In this document: positions 42,468 to 50,637 of the stretch, in pieces
Position numbering within the stretch: position 1 is the stretch's first letter
Layout of the letters: each line of letters opens with the position of its first letter
From: CAYTPE01 sp964439885
Lineage (GTDB): Bacteria; Patescibacteriota; Patescibacteriia; Magasanikbacterales; GWA2-37-8
Assembly: GCA_964439885.1 (NCBI GenBank)
Contig: CAYTPE010000002.1
Span: 1-55,076 of the forward strand
Direction: 5' to 3'
Length of the DNA: 55,076 nt
Made by a program: the position numbers and the translations under genes
The notes under the pieces: generated by a model
The model's database searches: none
What the model saw: only the letters and a program-made list of their open reading frames with translations
What the model was told of the DNA's origin: nothing

Positions 42468-43103
42468 TTACACATCAATAGCTTCCCCCTCTATTAAAAC
42501 AACCCACTGTGTATTTTGCTTTTCGGCAAACATCTGCGGCAATTTATAAAATGGATGAGCACCTGCTTTAAGAAATGCATCGTGAATAGGAAAAGCAACG
42601 CGCGGTTTTATCGCCTGCAAACAATCTACCACCTCGCTTATTTTGGACCACGGTGCTACCACCGGCAAAGCCAAAATCTCGACTGGTTTTGAAGGCACAA
42701 AAAATGAATCACCGGGTTGAAATAGTTTATCAGCAACCATATACCCGGTATTTTTGGGGCGAGGTATTTCCGGATGAATCAGCGCGTGCTGCGTGCCGAA
42801 CCCTTCCACACGCACACCTTTGACGTCGGTCGATTGCGCATCTTCCAGCACGAGAGCTTTTATATTTTCCGCTGCCAGCTTCGCCACGATATCGCTATTG
42901 GTAAAAATCCGCGCTTCAGGATTATTCTCTAGAACTTTTTTGATCGATGGCACGTCGAAGTGATCTTGATGCTCATGCGTAATCAAAATGGCATCAATAT
43001 TTTCGAGCTCTGGAAGCGTGGAATAGCTGCCGGGGTCAAGAAGTATGCGCGCATTCCCCTCTTCCACAAGCAAGCATGAATGGCCGAATTTGGTGATGCG
43101 CAT
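42468..43103 (-). CDS. metallo-beta-lactamase fold hydrolase (UlaG-like)
   Basis: A compact metal-dependent hydrolase of 211 residues. It has the UlaG/YtkL-type features: MRITKFGHSCLLVEEGNARI, LLDPGS, the metal motif LITHEHQDHFD (HxHxDH) and GYMVADKLFQPGDSFFVPSK, then ALPVVAPW and a final PIHDAF. The family includes L-ascorbate-6-phosphate lactonase and many uncharacterised members. Its substrate cannot be told. The stop of the Nudix gene is 1 base upstream of this gene's start. Confidence 0.87.
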   Translation of the reverse strand: MRITKFGHSCLLVEEGNARILLDPGSYSTLPELENIDAILITHEHQDHFDVPSIKKVLENNPEARIFTNSDIVAKLAAENIKALVLEDAQSTDVKGVRVEGFGTQHALIHPEIPRPKNTGYMVADKLFQPGDSFFVPSKPVEILALPVVAPWSKISEVVDCLQAIKPRVAFPIHDAFLKAGAHPFYKLPQMFAEKQNTQWVVLIEGEAIDV

Positions 43104-43104
43104 A

Positions 43105-43527
43105 TTAAAATTTTAAATGAGGATTTCTTTTAAATAAATCGGTAAGAGCTCCTTCTTTATTCTCTAAAACTTTTAATTCATCCAACGTAACCCAACGCGA
43201 ATCCTCTGCTTCATCCGGATCAAGCCTCACCTCTTCATCGGTTGTAACATGAAAGAACATTAAAAGTCGAGATGTTTCTTGTTGGTTCTTTACATGAAAT
43301 TGCTGATCTTGTCCCCAACCGATAAACTTCGGGTTATAAAAAGTAATTCCAACTTCCTCCTGCATTTCCCGAATCAACGTTTCCTCAATTTTTTCTCCCC
43401 ATTCTGCTCGACCACCGGGCACTCGCCACACCTTAAAACGAGGACACATAACAATTAAAATTTTTCCGTTTTTTTCTATTAAAGCACTGCAAACTACTTG
43501 ATGGCCTTGTAATGGTGAGCGTTCCAT
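43105..43527 (-). CDS. Nudix hydrolase
   Basis: The 140-residue protein carries a perfect Nudix box, GRAEWGEKIEETLIREMQEE followed by VGI (G-x5-E-x7-RE-x-x-EE-x-GI), preceded by VCSALIEKNGKILIVMCPRF. It would hydrolyse a nucleoside diphosphate linked to another group. The MutT-like start suggests a (d)NTP or related substrate, but specificity is not readable. It sits between the two paralogous membrane protein genes, next to the UlaG-like gene. Confidence 0.92.
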   Translation of the reverse strand: MERSPLQGHQVVCSALIEKNGKILIVMCPRFKVWRVPGGRAEWGEKIEETLIREMQEEVGITFYNPKFIGWGQDQQFHVKNQQETSRLLMFFHVTTDEEVRLDPDEAEDSRWVTLDELKVLENKEGALTDLFKRNPHLKF

Positions 43528-43542
43528 ATCTTACACTTATAA

Positions 43543-44043
43543 TTAAACATTCTTCTTCATCACATACCCCATCTCCCCAAATTTTTGCTGCATGGGGACA
43601 ACACTGGTAACTTTGTCGATAAGGTAATAAAACCGCTGGCCGGGCGATTCAACGCGCACCATGTAGCCGGCGGAGTTAGCAAATCGTTGCTCGCGCAGTT
43701 CTATCCATTCTACCTGCTGTTTGAGAATAGACGTACCCACACCTTTGCGATTTACAATTTTAATTTCATCGGGCGTAATCTCCATTATATAGGATGGTTG
43801 CCATATCATAAAACCAAAAAAGGCCAACACAAACAGCGCGCCCACATATGCTGGAATGGCAAAAATAAAAGAGAAGAAATGTTGCGCCACAGCATTTTGG
43901 AACGGTTCGGGGTGGCCTACGCTTATACCAAACAATACACAGTAGAGCACCGCGTACGCCGCGAAGCCCAAAATAATTTTGAGCAAAAAAGAAAAATTTT
44001 TCGCGCTATCGAAAACGATGAATTGGTTGTCGGCGAGGGGCAT
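43543..44043 (-). CDS. two-helix membrane protein, paralogue of the gene at 41973-42437
   Basis: A 166-residue protein with two membrane helices (about 18-42 and 58-85) and a cytoplasmic beta-rich domain (MEITPDEIKIVNRKGVGTSI and VESPGQRFYYLIDK). See the paralogue at 41973-42437. It lies 5 bases before the gene ending at 44049 and 15 bases after the Nudix gene. Function unknown. Confidence 0.7.
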   Translation of the reverse strand: MPLADNQFIVFDSAKNFSFLLKIILGFAAYAVLYCVLFGISVGHPEPFQNAVAQHFFSFIFAIPAYVGALFVLAFFGFMIWQPSYIMEITPDEIKIVNRKGVGTSILKQQVEWIELREQRFANSAGYMVRVESPGQRFYYLIDKVTSVVPMQQKFGEMGYVMKKNV

Positions 44044-44048
44044 AGTGG

Positions 44049-44552
44049 TTAACTTTTGGCACCTGACTTGTGTACGCCCAACTCTATCATAAAACCATCC
44101 TCGTGCGGATCATCACTACTGCGTACGGTTGCTTCAAGGTCTAGGTAGTGTACGGCACGTAGTTTCTCGGCCCACGTTTTGGCTACAACGGCGCAAAACT
44201 GCTCGAGGATCTCTTCGGGCGCACCTCCGGTTTCTTCGCTTACCTCTTCTACTGTTTTATGTTGGCTTCGGTCGGACACAGAGAAGAGGACTTCTAGCAC
44301 GTGAAAAGGTATGACGATCTCCACAGTTCCATCATCGCATGTTTTAAATGCTTCATCAATGCGCCTCAAAAAAGCTGCCATATCAAATTGAAGCCTTTCT
44401 CCGTTCTGCGTGAATAAAGCTACCGGCTCGCCTTGTACTTCTACATCCCAATTAGGTTTCTCTACTGGCAAGACAGGTTCAATCTTGCCTTCTGGCACAC
44501 CCTGAAGGAATTGGGAATCAAACATTGCTTTTCCGCCTTTGTCTGAGCTCAT
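44049..44552 (-). CDS. unknown soluble acidic protein
   Basis: ATG 44552 (MSSDKGGKAMFDSQFL) was chosen because it lies five bases past the leuS stop; the frame extends upstream inside leuS. ATG 44525 (MFDSQFLQGVPEGKIE) is an alternative. The 167-residue product has a helical centre (DMAAFLRRIDEAFKTCDDGT) and a predicted beta end (HYLDLEATVRSSDDPHEDGF). It has no signal peptide and no recognised family. It is the second gene of the leuS transcript. Confidence 0.6.
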   Translation of the reverse strand: MSSDKGGKAMFDSQFLQGVPEGKIEPVLPVEKPNWDVEVQGEPVALFTQNGERLQFDMAAFLRRIDEAFKTCDDGTVEIVIPFHVLEVLFSVSDRSQHKTVEEVSEETGGAPEEILEQFCAVVAKTWAEKLRAVHYLDLEATVRSSDDPHEDGFMIELGVHKSGAKS

Positions 44553-44557
44553 ATAAT

Positions 44558-47398
44558 TTAAACAACGACACTGACTAACTTTCCCTTCACATAAATGATC
44601 TTTTTCGGCTCCTTGCCTTCGAGCCATTTTTGTACTTTCTCAGACTCGAGCACCAGTTTCTTCACAGCATCTTCGGATGCATTGGCATCAATCTCAATTT
44701 GATCGCGCACTTTGCCGTTAATTTGCACGGCGATGGTGAAGGTTGATTCTTTGGCAAGCTCGGCGTCATACTTCGGCCACTCTGATTTGGAAATACTTTC
44801 TTTGTTGCCGAGAATGCTCCAGAGTTCTTCAGACATGTGCGGGGCGAATGGCGAAAGTAGTTGAACTAATATGCGATAAGCGATAGGTGATATTTTCGTT
44901 TCACGCGACATTTCGTTTACCAGTTCCATCATTTTCGCAACCGCCGTGTTAAACGACATCTTTTCTATGTCATCGGAAACTTTTTTAATCGTCTGATGTA
45001 GCTTGGATAACAACCTGTCATTCTGAGGGAGCGTCGCAGCGACCGAAGAATCCCTTTCTGTTTTAGGCAAGGGATCCTTCACCCCTGTGACGGGGCTCAG
45101 GATGACAGACGAACCATCGTCTATCACTTTCTCGTGAAGGTTCCAGACTTTTTCCAAAAAGCGCTGCACTCCGACTAATCCATTTGTATCCCACGCCACC
45201 GGCTGGTCAAACGGCCCCATAAACATAATATAGGTACGCAACGCATCCGCGCCAAAGCGCTCAATCATTTCATCAGGATTGACTACGTTGCCACGGCTCT
45301 TACTCATCTTCTCGCCGTCTGAAGCCAAAATAAGACCGTGTGAAGTTCTTTTCTTGTATGGCTCACGTGTCGGAACTAAACCAATATCAAACAAAAATTG
45401 ATTCCAAAAACGAGAATACAAAAGATGCAACACGGTATGCTCCATGCCGCCGTTGTACCAGTCTACCCCGCCCGTATTGTCATTGCGAGAAGGCGAGGTA
45501 CGAGCCGACGTGGCAATCCCCTGGTTTTGTTTCGGTCCCATCCAATACTCAAGTTTATCCATCGACGCGAACTCTTTGTCATTGTGCGGATCGGCGTAAC
45601 GCAGGAAATACCAACTCGACCCGGCCCAGTTTGGCATGGTGTCGGTTTCTCGTTTGGCCGGACCACCGCAGCGAGGACACTTAGTATTCACCCAATCGGT
45701 AATTTTGGACAGAGGACTTTCTCCGGTGTCGGTTGGTTCGTATTTGTCGACTTTGGGAAGCGTGAGCGGGAGCTCGGATTCGGGGAGCGGAATCCAGCCG
45801 GGGTTTAATCGTTCACCTTCGCTTATTGCGTGATTCCTGATTCCTGATTCTTGATTCTTCGCACAACTCTCGCAATACACCAACGGAATCGGCTCACCCC
45901 AGTAGCGTTGACGGCTAAACACCCAGTCGCGGAGTTTGTAATTTACTTTGCGCTTACCCACACCTTTTTCTTCCAGCCACTCAATCATTTTTTCTTTGGC
46001 TTCGGCAGTGGTGAGACCGTCAAGAAAATCTGAATTAATTGCAATACCACTACCATCAAAGTAAAAATATATTTTAGAACTAATTAAATCGTTTTTAAAA
46101 TCTTTGTATCCTTGATCTATTTTTATTTGCCAATCTTTTTCTGCACTTGGAGTATGTTCATTTGTATTATATAGCCATTTATCTAAATCTAACCTGTAAA
46201 TAAAAATTTTATTTTGCCAATACTCCTTAGTAGGACAAACGACATTAATTTTTTTCAAATTATATTTTTCAGCAAAATCTTTATCTCTTTCATCATGTGC
46301 CGGCACACCCATTATGGCGCCCGTACCCACGCCCCCCATCACGTAGTTCGTAATCCATACCGGAATCTCTTCGCCATTAACGGGATTGATGGCCTTAAGA
46401 CCAGAATCAATACCAGTCTTTTCCTTCTCCTCGCGGTCCAGCACTTTCTGCTCGGCAATAGTAGCATCAATATACTTTTCAATTTCTTTTGAAGCTTTCC
46501 AACCATTATCAATCCAGCTTCTGGCGAGTTCAGCCGAAACGGCGATGAATGTGACACCGAAAATGGTATCGGGGCGGGTGGTAAAAACTTCGATTATCCG
46601 ATTGTCATTCTGAGCGCAGCGCAGCGGAGTCGAAGAATCGCTTGACCGTTGTGAGAGGGATTCCTCCGCTCGTCGTTCCTCCTCGGTCGGAATGACAGAA
46701 AAACGCACGCTCGCACCTTCGGATCGTCCAATCCAATTCTCTTGCTGAATTTTGGCTTGCGGAATATAATCAACTTCTTTCAGACCGTCGAGTAATTTAT
46801 CGGCGTATTTTGTAATCGCAAGCATCCACTGCTCTTTGTTTCTTTTTTCTACCGGAGTGCCGCAACGTTCACAGCAACCGTTCACCACTTCTTCGTTGGC
46901 CAAACCAATTTTATCTTTCGGACACCAGTTAATGGGCTGATTTTTTTTGTACGCGAGGCCGTGTTTGTAAAATTGCAAAAACAACCACTGTGTCCATTTG
47001 TAGTAATTGGGATCAGTAGTATCTACCTGGCGCGACCAATCGAACGAATAACCAAGCGCTTTGAGCTGGCGGGTGAAATTGGCGATATTCTTTTTGGTCA
47101 CTTCGGCTGGCGGTTTACCAGTTTTGATGGCGAAATTTTCGGTAGGCAGACCAAACGCGTCAAAGCCAATGGGATACAAAACATTGTAGCCTTCCATGCG
47201 CTTCTTGCGGCTTACCACGTCCATCGCAGTGAACGGGCGCGGATGGCCAACGTGCAAACCTTCGCCTGATGGATACGGGAATTCGATGAGAGAATAAAAT
47301 TTTTGCTTTGCCTTGTCTTCCGTGACTTCGAATGTTTTATTCTCTTCCCAAAATTTCTGCCACTTGGGTTCGATTTCTTTTGGATTATAGGTGCTCAT
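44558..47398 (-). CDS. leuS: leucyl-tRNA synthetase
   Basis: LeuRS charges tRNA(Leu) and edits wrongly activated amino acids. The class I motifs are HVGH (residues 49-52, in PYPSGEGLHVGHPRPFTAMD) and KMSKS (near 697, SDGEKMSKSRGN). The editing domain lies in between (FTTRPDTIFGVTFIAVSAEL, and GTGAIMGVPAHDERDKDFAE) and the C-terminal domain (IAVQINGKVRDQIEIDANAS) is present. At 946 residues it is about 85 longer than E. coli LeuRS, and read-through repeats explain much of it: one family 1 copy in the editing domain, one half copy before VDWYNGGMEHTVLHLLYSRF, one between the anticodon helices, and a word repeat at 45831-45859. Confidence 0.97.
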   Translation of the reverse strand: MSTYNPKEIEPKWQKFWEENKTFEVTEDKAKQKFYSLIEFPYPSGEGLHVGHPRPFTAMDVVSRKKRMEGYNVLYPIGFDAFGLPTENFAIKTGKPPAEVTKKNIANFTRQLKALGYSFDWSRQVDTTDPNYYKWTQWLFLQFYKHGLAYKKNQPINWCPKDKIGLANEEVVNGCCERCGTPVEKRNKEQWMLAITKYADKLLDGLKEVDYIPQAKIQQENWIGRSEGASVRFSVIPTEEERRAEESLSQRSSDSSTPLRCAQNDNRIIEVFTTRPDTIFGVTFIAVSAELARSWIDNGWKASKEIEKYIDATIAEQKVLDREEKEKTGIDSGLKAINPVNGEEIPVWITNYVMGGVGTGAIMGVPAHDERDKDFAEKYNLKKINVVCPTKEYWQNKIFIYRLDLDKWLYNTNEHTPSAEKDWQIKIDQGYKDFKNDLISSKIYFYFDGSGIAINSDFLDGLTTAEAKEKMIEWLEEKGVGKRKVNYKLRDWVFSRQRYWGEPIPLVYCESCAKNQESGIRNHAISEGERLNPGWIPLPESELPLTLPKVDKYEPTDTGESPLSKITDWVNTKCPRCGGPAKRETDTMPNWAGSSWYFLRYADPHNDKEFASMDKLEYWMGPKQNQGIATSARTSPSRNDNTGGVDWYNGGMEHTVLHLLYSRFWNQFLFDIGLVPTREPYKKRTSHGLILASDGEKMSKSRGNVVNPDEMIERFGADALRTYIMFMGPFDQPVAWDTNGLVGVQRFLEKVWNLHEKVIDDGSSVILSPVTGVKDPLPKTERDSSVAATLPQNDRLLSKLHQTIKKVSDDIEKMSFNTAVAKMMELVNEMSRETKISPIAYRILVQLLSPFAPHMSEELWSILGNKESISKSEWPKYDAELAKESTFTIAVQINGKVRDQIEIDANASEDAVKKLVLESEKVQKWLEGKEPKKIIYVKGKLVSVVV
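45016..45107. repeat. palindromic element family 1, in frame in leuS (anticodon domain)
   Basis: TGTCATTCTGAGGGAGCG and CTCAGGATGACA. Read as SVILSPVTGVKDPLPKTERD and on. Confidence 0.85.
45478..45524. repeat. half palindromic element family 1, in frame in leuS
   Basis: Only one arm is present: TGTCATTGCGAGAAGG through GTGGCAATCCCCTGG. Read as NQGIATSARTSPSRNDNT. The loss of one arm suggests decay or partial insertion. Confidence 0.65.
45831..45859. repeat. GATTCCTGATTCC word repeat in leuS
   Basis: Tandem GATTCCTGATTCCTGATTC plus TTGATTC, translated as KNQESGIRN. Same type as 17661-17695 in rsmA. Confidence 0.55.
46604..46697. repeat. palindromic element family 1, in frame in leuS (editing domain)
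   Basis: TGTCATTCTGAGCGCAGCG and GGTCGGAATGACA. Read as SVIPTEEERRAEESLSQRSS and on to AQNDNR, between RSEGASVRF and VFTTRPDT. Confidence 0.85.
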
Positions 47399-47453
47399 AA
47401 GCGAAGTAATTTTGTGTATTTTATCTCAAACTACTGTAAAAATCAATCGAACG

Positions 47454-48221
47454 TTACCTAAGCATCTCCAAAATCTTTGAATGTAATTTCGGATTCGCGA
47501 TCACGATATCACGTCGGTCACGCGTCCATGGTTTACCGTCACACGTGGTAACCAGTGCTCCCGCTTCGCGCGCGATAAGGTCGATGGCGGCGTAGTCGTA
47601 ATCCATACCACAGTTAACCGCGTAGAAATCGGCTCCACCCGACGCCACATAGCACGCCGCGAGAATGGTGCCAAAATTCTGCATCCACGCGCTCGTTTCG
47701 TTGGCCAGGCGCACAATAAATCGGCGATAATTTTCTTCGTGGAGCGGATCAATATTGTATCCGCGCACGCAGAAACCGACGCTGTGGTCGAGCACCGCAA
47801 CATCGTTCACGCGTATCGGCATACCATTGAGCGTGGCTCCCCTACCCTTCGCGGCAAAAAATAATTCGCGCATCAGCGGTTGGTAGATAGCCGCGAGAAT
47901 TGGTTCCCCGTTTTGATACAGCGCCACCATAGTGCACCACACACCAATGCCTTTGGCAAAATTACGCATGCCGTCAATCGGGTCGATGATCCATTCAAAC
48001 TCGGCGCCTTCATTTACTTTTTGTTTTTCTTCTTCACTGTAAATGGAATGGTCCGGAAAAGCGGCGCGAATTTTTTGTATAAGAAAATTACTCACCGCGA
48101 CATCCGCCTCGGTGACTAAATCTCCCAGATGTTTTTTGGTCTTCGACTCAACACCTTTCACGAAGTAGTCGGCGGCGAGCTCTCCGGCCTGCACGATACT
48201 TTCTTTTAGAAATTGTTCCAT
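47454..48221 (-). CDS. inositol monophosphatase family protein
   Basis: A Mg-dependent phosphatase of 255 residues. The motifs are SIYSEEEKQ, WIIDPIDGMRNFAKGIGVWC (DPIDGxxNF, metal site), GNATLNG-like RGATLNGMPI, and the C-terminal CGMDYDYAAIDLIAREAGAL (WD-equivalent D-x-A-x-x-L). The substrate may be inositol phosphate, 3'-phosphoadenosine phosphate or a sugar phosphate; the sequence does not tell. It is preceded on the same strand by mutM (48656) and followed by leuS. Confidence 0.9.
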   Translation of the reverse strand: MEQFLKESIVQAGELAADYFVKGVESKTKKHLGDLVTEADVAVSNFLIQKIRAAFPDHSIYSEEEKQKVNEGAEFEWIIDPIDGMRNFAKGIGVWCTMVALYQNGEPILAAIYQPLMRELFFAAKGRGATLNGMPIRVNDVAVLDHSVGFCVRGYNIDPLHEENYRRFIVRLANETSAWMQNFGTILAACYVASGGADFYAVNCGMDYDYAAIDLIAREAGALVTTCDGKPWTRDRRDIVIANPKLHSKILEMLR

Positions 48222-48259
48222 ATAGCAAGCATACTAGCTTAGAAACGAACGAAACGCAA

Positions 48260-48291
48260 GTGACGAAAGCATTGCATATTTCTTTCGTCAC
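48260..48291. other. small inverted repeat upstream of the plus-strand gene
   Basis: GTGACGAAAG and CTTTCGTCAC around a 12-base loop, 43 bases before ATG 48335. It could be an operator or leader hairpin of that gene. Confidence 0.4.
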
Positions 48292-48334
48292 ATACTACTG
48301 GGTCTGCCGGAGAAAATTGAACAGGGGGTTCTTA

Positions 48335-48607
48335 ATGGACAAGCGGTTTGCCCAAGACTATTTGAAGATTGTAAGCAAAATCACTACGCGTATTAGGGAC
48401 ATGGACGAAACAACCCTCAACGAACTCAACTGCCGCCTTACTATCGTGAGTGAAGCTGTGGCTCGCGGTTTCCCAGGCACGCAGTTCCCTATCGCCTCTG
48501 ACGATCCGTTAGTGCTTGAGTTGCCATGGGGTCTGGAGCTGCCGAGTGAAGCAACAAGACTACTCATCGAAATTGAAAAGTGGTTTGATAACATAGGTTG
48601 GAAGTGA
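48335..48607 (+). CDS. small unknown protein
   Basis: ATG 48335 (MDKRFAQDYLKIVSKITTRI) was chosen because AGGGGG (48323-48328) is six bases before it; the frame is open upstream to 48260 without a better site. The 90-residue product is predicted helical with acidic patches (RDMDETTLNELNCRLTIV, LELPSEATRLLIEIEKWFDN). It has no signal, membrane segment or known motif. It is the only plus-strand gene in the leuS-mutM region and lies between two minus-strand genes. A CCCATATGTGGG palindrome follows the stop. Confidence 0.55.
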   Translation: MDKRFAQDYLKIVSKITTRIRDMDETTLNELNCRLTIVSEAVARGFPGTQFPIASDDPLVLELPWGLELPSEATRLLIEIEKWFDNIGWK

Positions 48608-48655
48608 AACCCGTTACACCGTCCCATATGTGGGCACCTTCTCCGGCCGACCCAC

Positions 48656-49708
48656 CTACTTTTGACATTGCGGACAGTAGTGCGTGCCGCGCCCAGCTGC
48701 TTTTGTTTTTTTAATGATACCGTCACATCGGCGGCACGGCTCACCATCACGATCGTATACTTTGAGAAAATCGATATAATTGCCTTTTTTACCACTCGAA
48801 TCAAGAAAATTACGAAAGGTGGTGCCGCGATGGCGAAGTGCGAGTGTGAGAATTTTGGGAATACTTTTGAAGAGTGCCTTTTGTTCCTCAGTGGTAATGC
48901 TCCCCACCCGGCGCATCGGCTTCACTTTGGCTACAAAGCACGCTTCATCTACATAAATATTGCCAAGGCCAGCGATAAGCTCTTGATTGAGGAGCATCGC
49001 TTTGAGTGTTGTTTTGGCGCGCTTTTTGAAAAGTGATGAGAAATAGTCAAACGTAAAACTCCCACCTCCCCTCGCCCCTCCTCTGGCAGGAGGGGATACT
49101 ACTGGTTCGGGGCCAAATTTTGTAAGTGCTTTCTCCACCGCTTCCGATGAAGCGAGTTTCATGTATCCGAACAATCGTTGGTCATTGAAAAACAGCTCTC
49201 CCCCATCTTCAAAGACAAACGCGACGCGCGTCCATTGATTGGGTAAGTTTTCTATATCACTCTCAGAAAGTTTGTGACCACCGGCCACTACTGTCATCCC
49301 CGACCTGACCGGGGATCCGGTGTATCCAATGGTGGATCCCCGCCTGCGCGGGGATGACATGGTGACGTATATAAGCTGTCCAGTCATTTTGAGGTGAACG
49401 AGCACAGCACTTGCGCGGTTGTCATCCTGAGGAAGCGAAGCGCCCGAAGGATCCAAGCGTTTACGACTTAGATTCTTCCCCGCCAACTGGCGGGTCAGAA
49501 TGACAGTTGGGCGTTTTAAACGAAAAATCATGAGCTTACCCCGTCGGTCAATTTCCGTTATCGCATTTCCTTCGAGCACATGAATAAAATTTGTATTCAA
49601 ACCTCCCACGCTCTTTTTGTTGTACACGACAACGCGGACAATTTTTTTATTCAAAATTTTTTTGCGCAAATCTTGTCGTATTGTTTCCACCTCTGGCAAC
49701 TCGGGCAT
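48656..49708 (-). CDS. mutM: formamidopyrimidine-DNA glycosylase (Fpg/MutM)
   Basis: Fpg removes 8-oxoguanine and formamidopyrimidines and nicks the abasic site. The catalytic Pro-Glu start is present (MPELPEVETIRQDLRKKILN), as are HLKMTGQLIY, the helix-two-turn-helix region MLLNQELIAGLGNIYVDEAC and the zinc finger CRRCDGIIKKTKAAGRGTHY-CPQC. At 350 residues it is about 75 longer than usual. The excess is two family 1 elements around the HLKMTGQL strand (RLDPSGASLPQDDNR and SSPRRRGSTIGYTGSPVRSG) and a family 2 copy (SPPARGGARGGG), all in frame. Confidence 0.95.
   Translation of the reverse strand: MPELPEVETIRQDLRKKILNKKIVRVVVYNKKSVGGLNTNFIHVLEGNAITEIDRRGKLMIFRLKRPTVILTRQLAGKNLSRKRLDPSGASLPQDDNRASAVLVHLKMTGQLIYVTMSSPRRRGSTIGYTGSPVRSGMTVVAGGHKLSESDIENLPNQWTRVAFVFEDGGELFFNDQRLFGYMKLASSEAVEKALTKFGPEPVVSPPARGGARGGGSFTFDYFSSLFKKRAKTTLKAMLLNQELIAGLGNIYVDEACFVAKVKPMRRVGSITTEEQKALFKSIPKILTLALRHRGTTFRNFLDSSGKKGNYIDFLKVYDRDGEPCRRCDGIIKKTKAAGRGTHYCPQCQK
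49061..49095. repeat. family 2 repeat, in frame in mutM
   Basis: CCACCTCCCCTCGCCCCTCC and TCTGGCAGGAGGGG, read as SPPARGGARGGGS. Confidence 0.6.
49292..49359. repeat. palindromic element family 1 (short subtype), in frame in mutM
   Basis: TGTCATCCCCGACCTGACCG and GGTGGATCCCCGCCTGCGCG then GGGATGACA. Read as SSPRRRGSTIGYTGSPVRSG. Confidence 0.85.
49420..49505. repeat. palindromic element family 1, in frame in mutM
   Basis: TGTCATCCTGAGGAAGCG and GGTCAGAATGACA. Read through LSRKRLDPSGASLPQDDNR. Confidence 0.85.
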
Positions 49709-49719
49709 GGTGTTTAAAG

Positions 49720-49865
49720 ATTAAAAGATTGAAAGATTAAAATATTAGTGTTTGAGACTATTGATATATAAATTTAGTACTTTCGCGCCAAACTGCCAAT
49801 TCATGAAAATCTTTATATACTTTTCCCTCCATATCGTTGTCGTTAATCTTCTAATCTTTCAATCT
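49720..49865. repeat. inverted word repeats around the mutM-glycosyltransferase gap
   Basis: TAAAGATTAAAAGATTGAAA near 49720 mirrors TAATCTTCTAATCTTTCAAT near 49848, with about 100 unique AT-rich bases between. The right copy forms the end of the glycosyltransferase gene. No gene lies between. Confidence 0.55.
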
Positions 49866-50549
49866 TCTCATCTTATACACCGCATACGCCACCAACTGCT
49901 TGGCAAACAACCAATACTCTTTCGTGCTTAATTTGGACGTACTAAATTTGCGAATTCGAAATTTAAAAGGAATTTCTTTTATTTTTTGTATGTGCCCCTT
50001 TACCAAAATTTCCAAAAGAATTTTGTATCCGACCGTGGTAAGGCTGAGGCCGTCGATAACCGAACGACGCATAATAAAATAGCCACTGAGCGGATCCTTG
50101 GCGCCGGTAAGTAGACGCGCGAAAAAAACGCCTGTTTCGGACGTCAGGCGTCGCCACCACACCCAATTTTCTACCTCGCTCTCTGCTTCAAATCGGCTAC
50201 CAATGGCAATATCGTATTCGCTCAGTGACGTAATAAGATTGTTTAAAATAATGGGATCATGACTCATGTCCGCGTCCATCACTCCCACGTACGGGCGGGT
50301 GGATGCTTTGAGCCCGGCAATGACGGCGCTACCGAGCCCCAGCTTGCCGCTGCGGTGAATAACCTTGACGGGGTAGCGCTTTGCCAAGTCTTCTGCCACC
50401 GCGCCGGTGCCATCGGGAGAATTATCATCGACAAAAATAATTTCTGCATCGATCAGTGATGTGTCGAACACGCTAAAAATTTCTTCCACGAGCAAGGGAA
50501 GATTTTTGGCTTCGTTGTAAGTTGGAATGACAAGCGAAACGGAAAACAT
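49851..50549 (-). CDS. family 2 glycosyltransferase (dolichol-phosphate mannosyltransferase-like)
   Basis: The 232-residue protein has the GT-A fold motifs: VSLVIPTYNEAKNLPLLVEE, IIFVDDNSPDGTG, and GVMDADMSHDP (DxD metal motif), then GSRFEAESEVENWVWWRRLT and DPLSGYFIMRR. It resembles polyprenyl-phosphate mannosyl/glucosyltransferases (DPM1-like), which charge a lipid carrier with a sugar for surface glycans. There is no C-terminal membrane domain. It is followed by the gdh terminator upstream and mutM downstream. Confidence 0.9.
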   Translation of the reverse strand: MFSVSLVIPTYNEAKNLPLLVEEIFSVFDTSLIDAEIIFVDDNSPDGTGAVAEDLAKRYPVKVIHRSGKLGLGSAVIAGLKASTRPYVGVMDADMSHDPIILNNLITSLSEYDIAIGSRFEAESEVENWVWWRRLTSETGVFFARLLTGAKDPLSGYFIMRRSVIDGLSLTTVGYKILLEILVKGHIQKIKEIPFKFRIRKFSTSKLSTKEYWLFAKQLVAYAVYKMRRLKD

Positions 50550-50594
50550 AATGGCGGTATTCTAGCGAAAAATTCTCTCTTCGGCAAGATCAAA

Positions 50595-50617
50595 AAAGGC
50601 ACGCTGCGCGTGCCTTT
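50595..50617 (-). terminator. terminator of the glutamate dehydrogenase gene
   Basis: GGCACGC (50598-50604) and GCGTGCC (50608-50614), with T-run on the minus strand, 21 bases past the gdh stop. Confidence 0.88.
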
Positions 50618-50637
50618 GATGATTAAACGTATGTATG

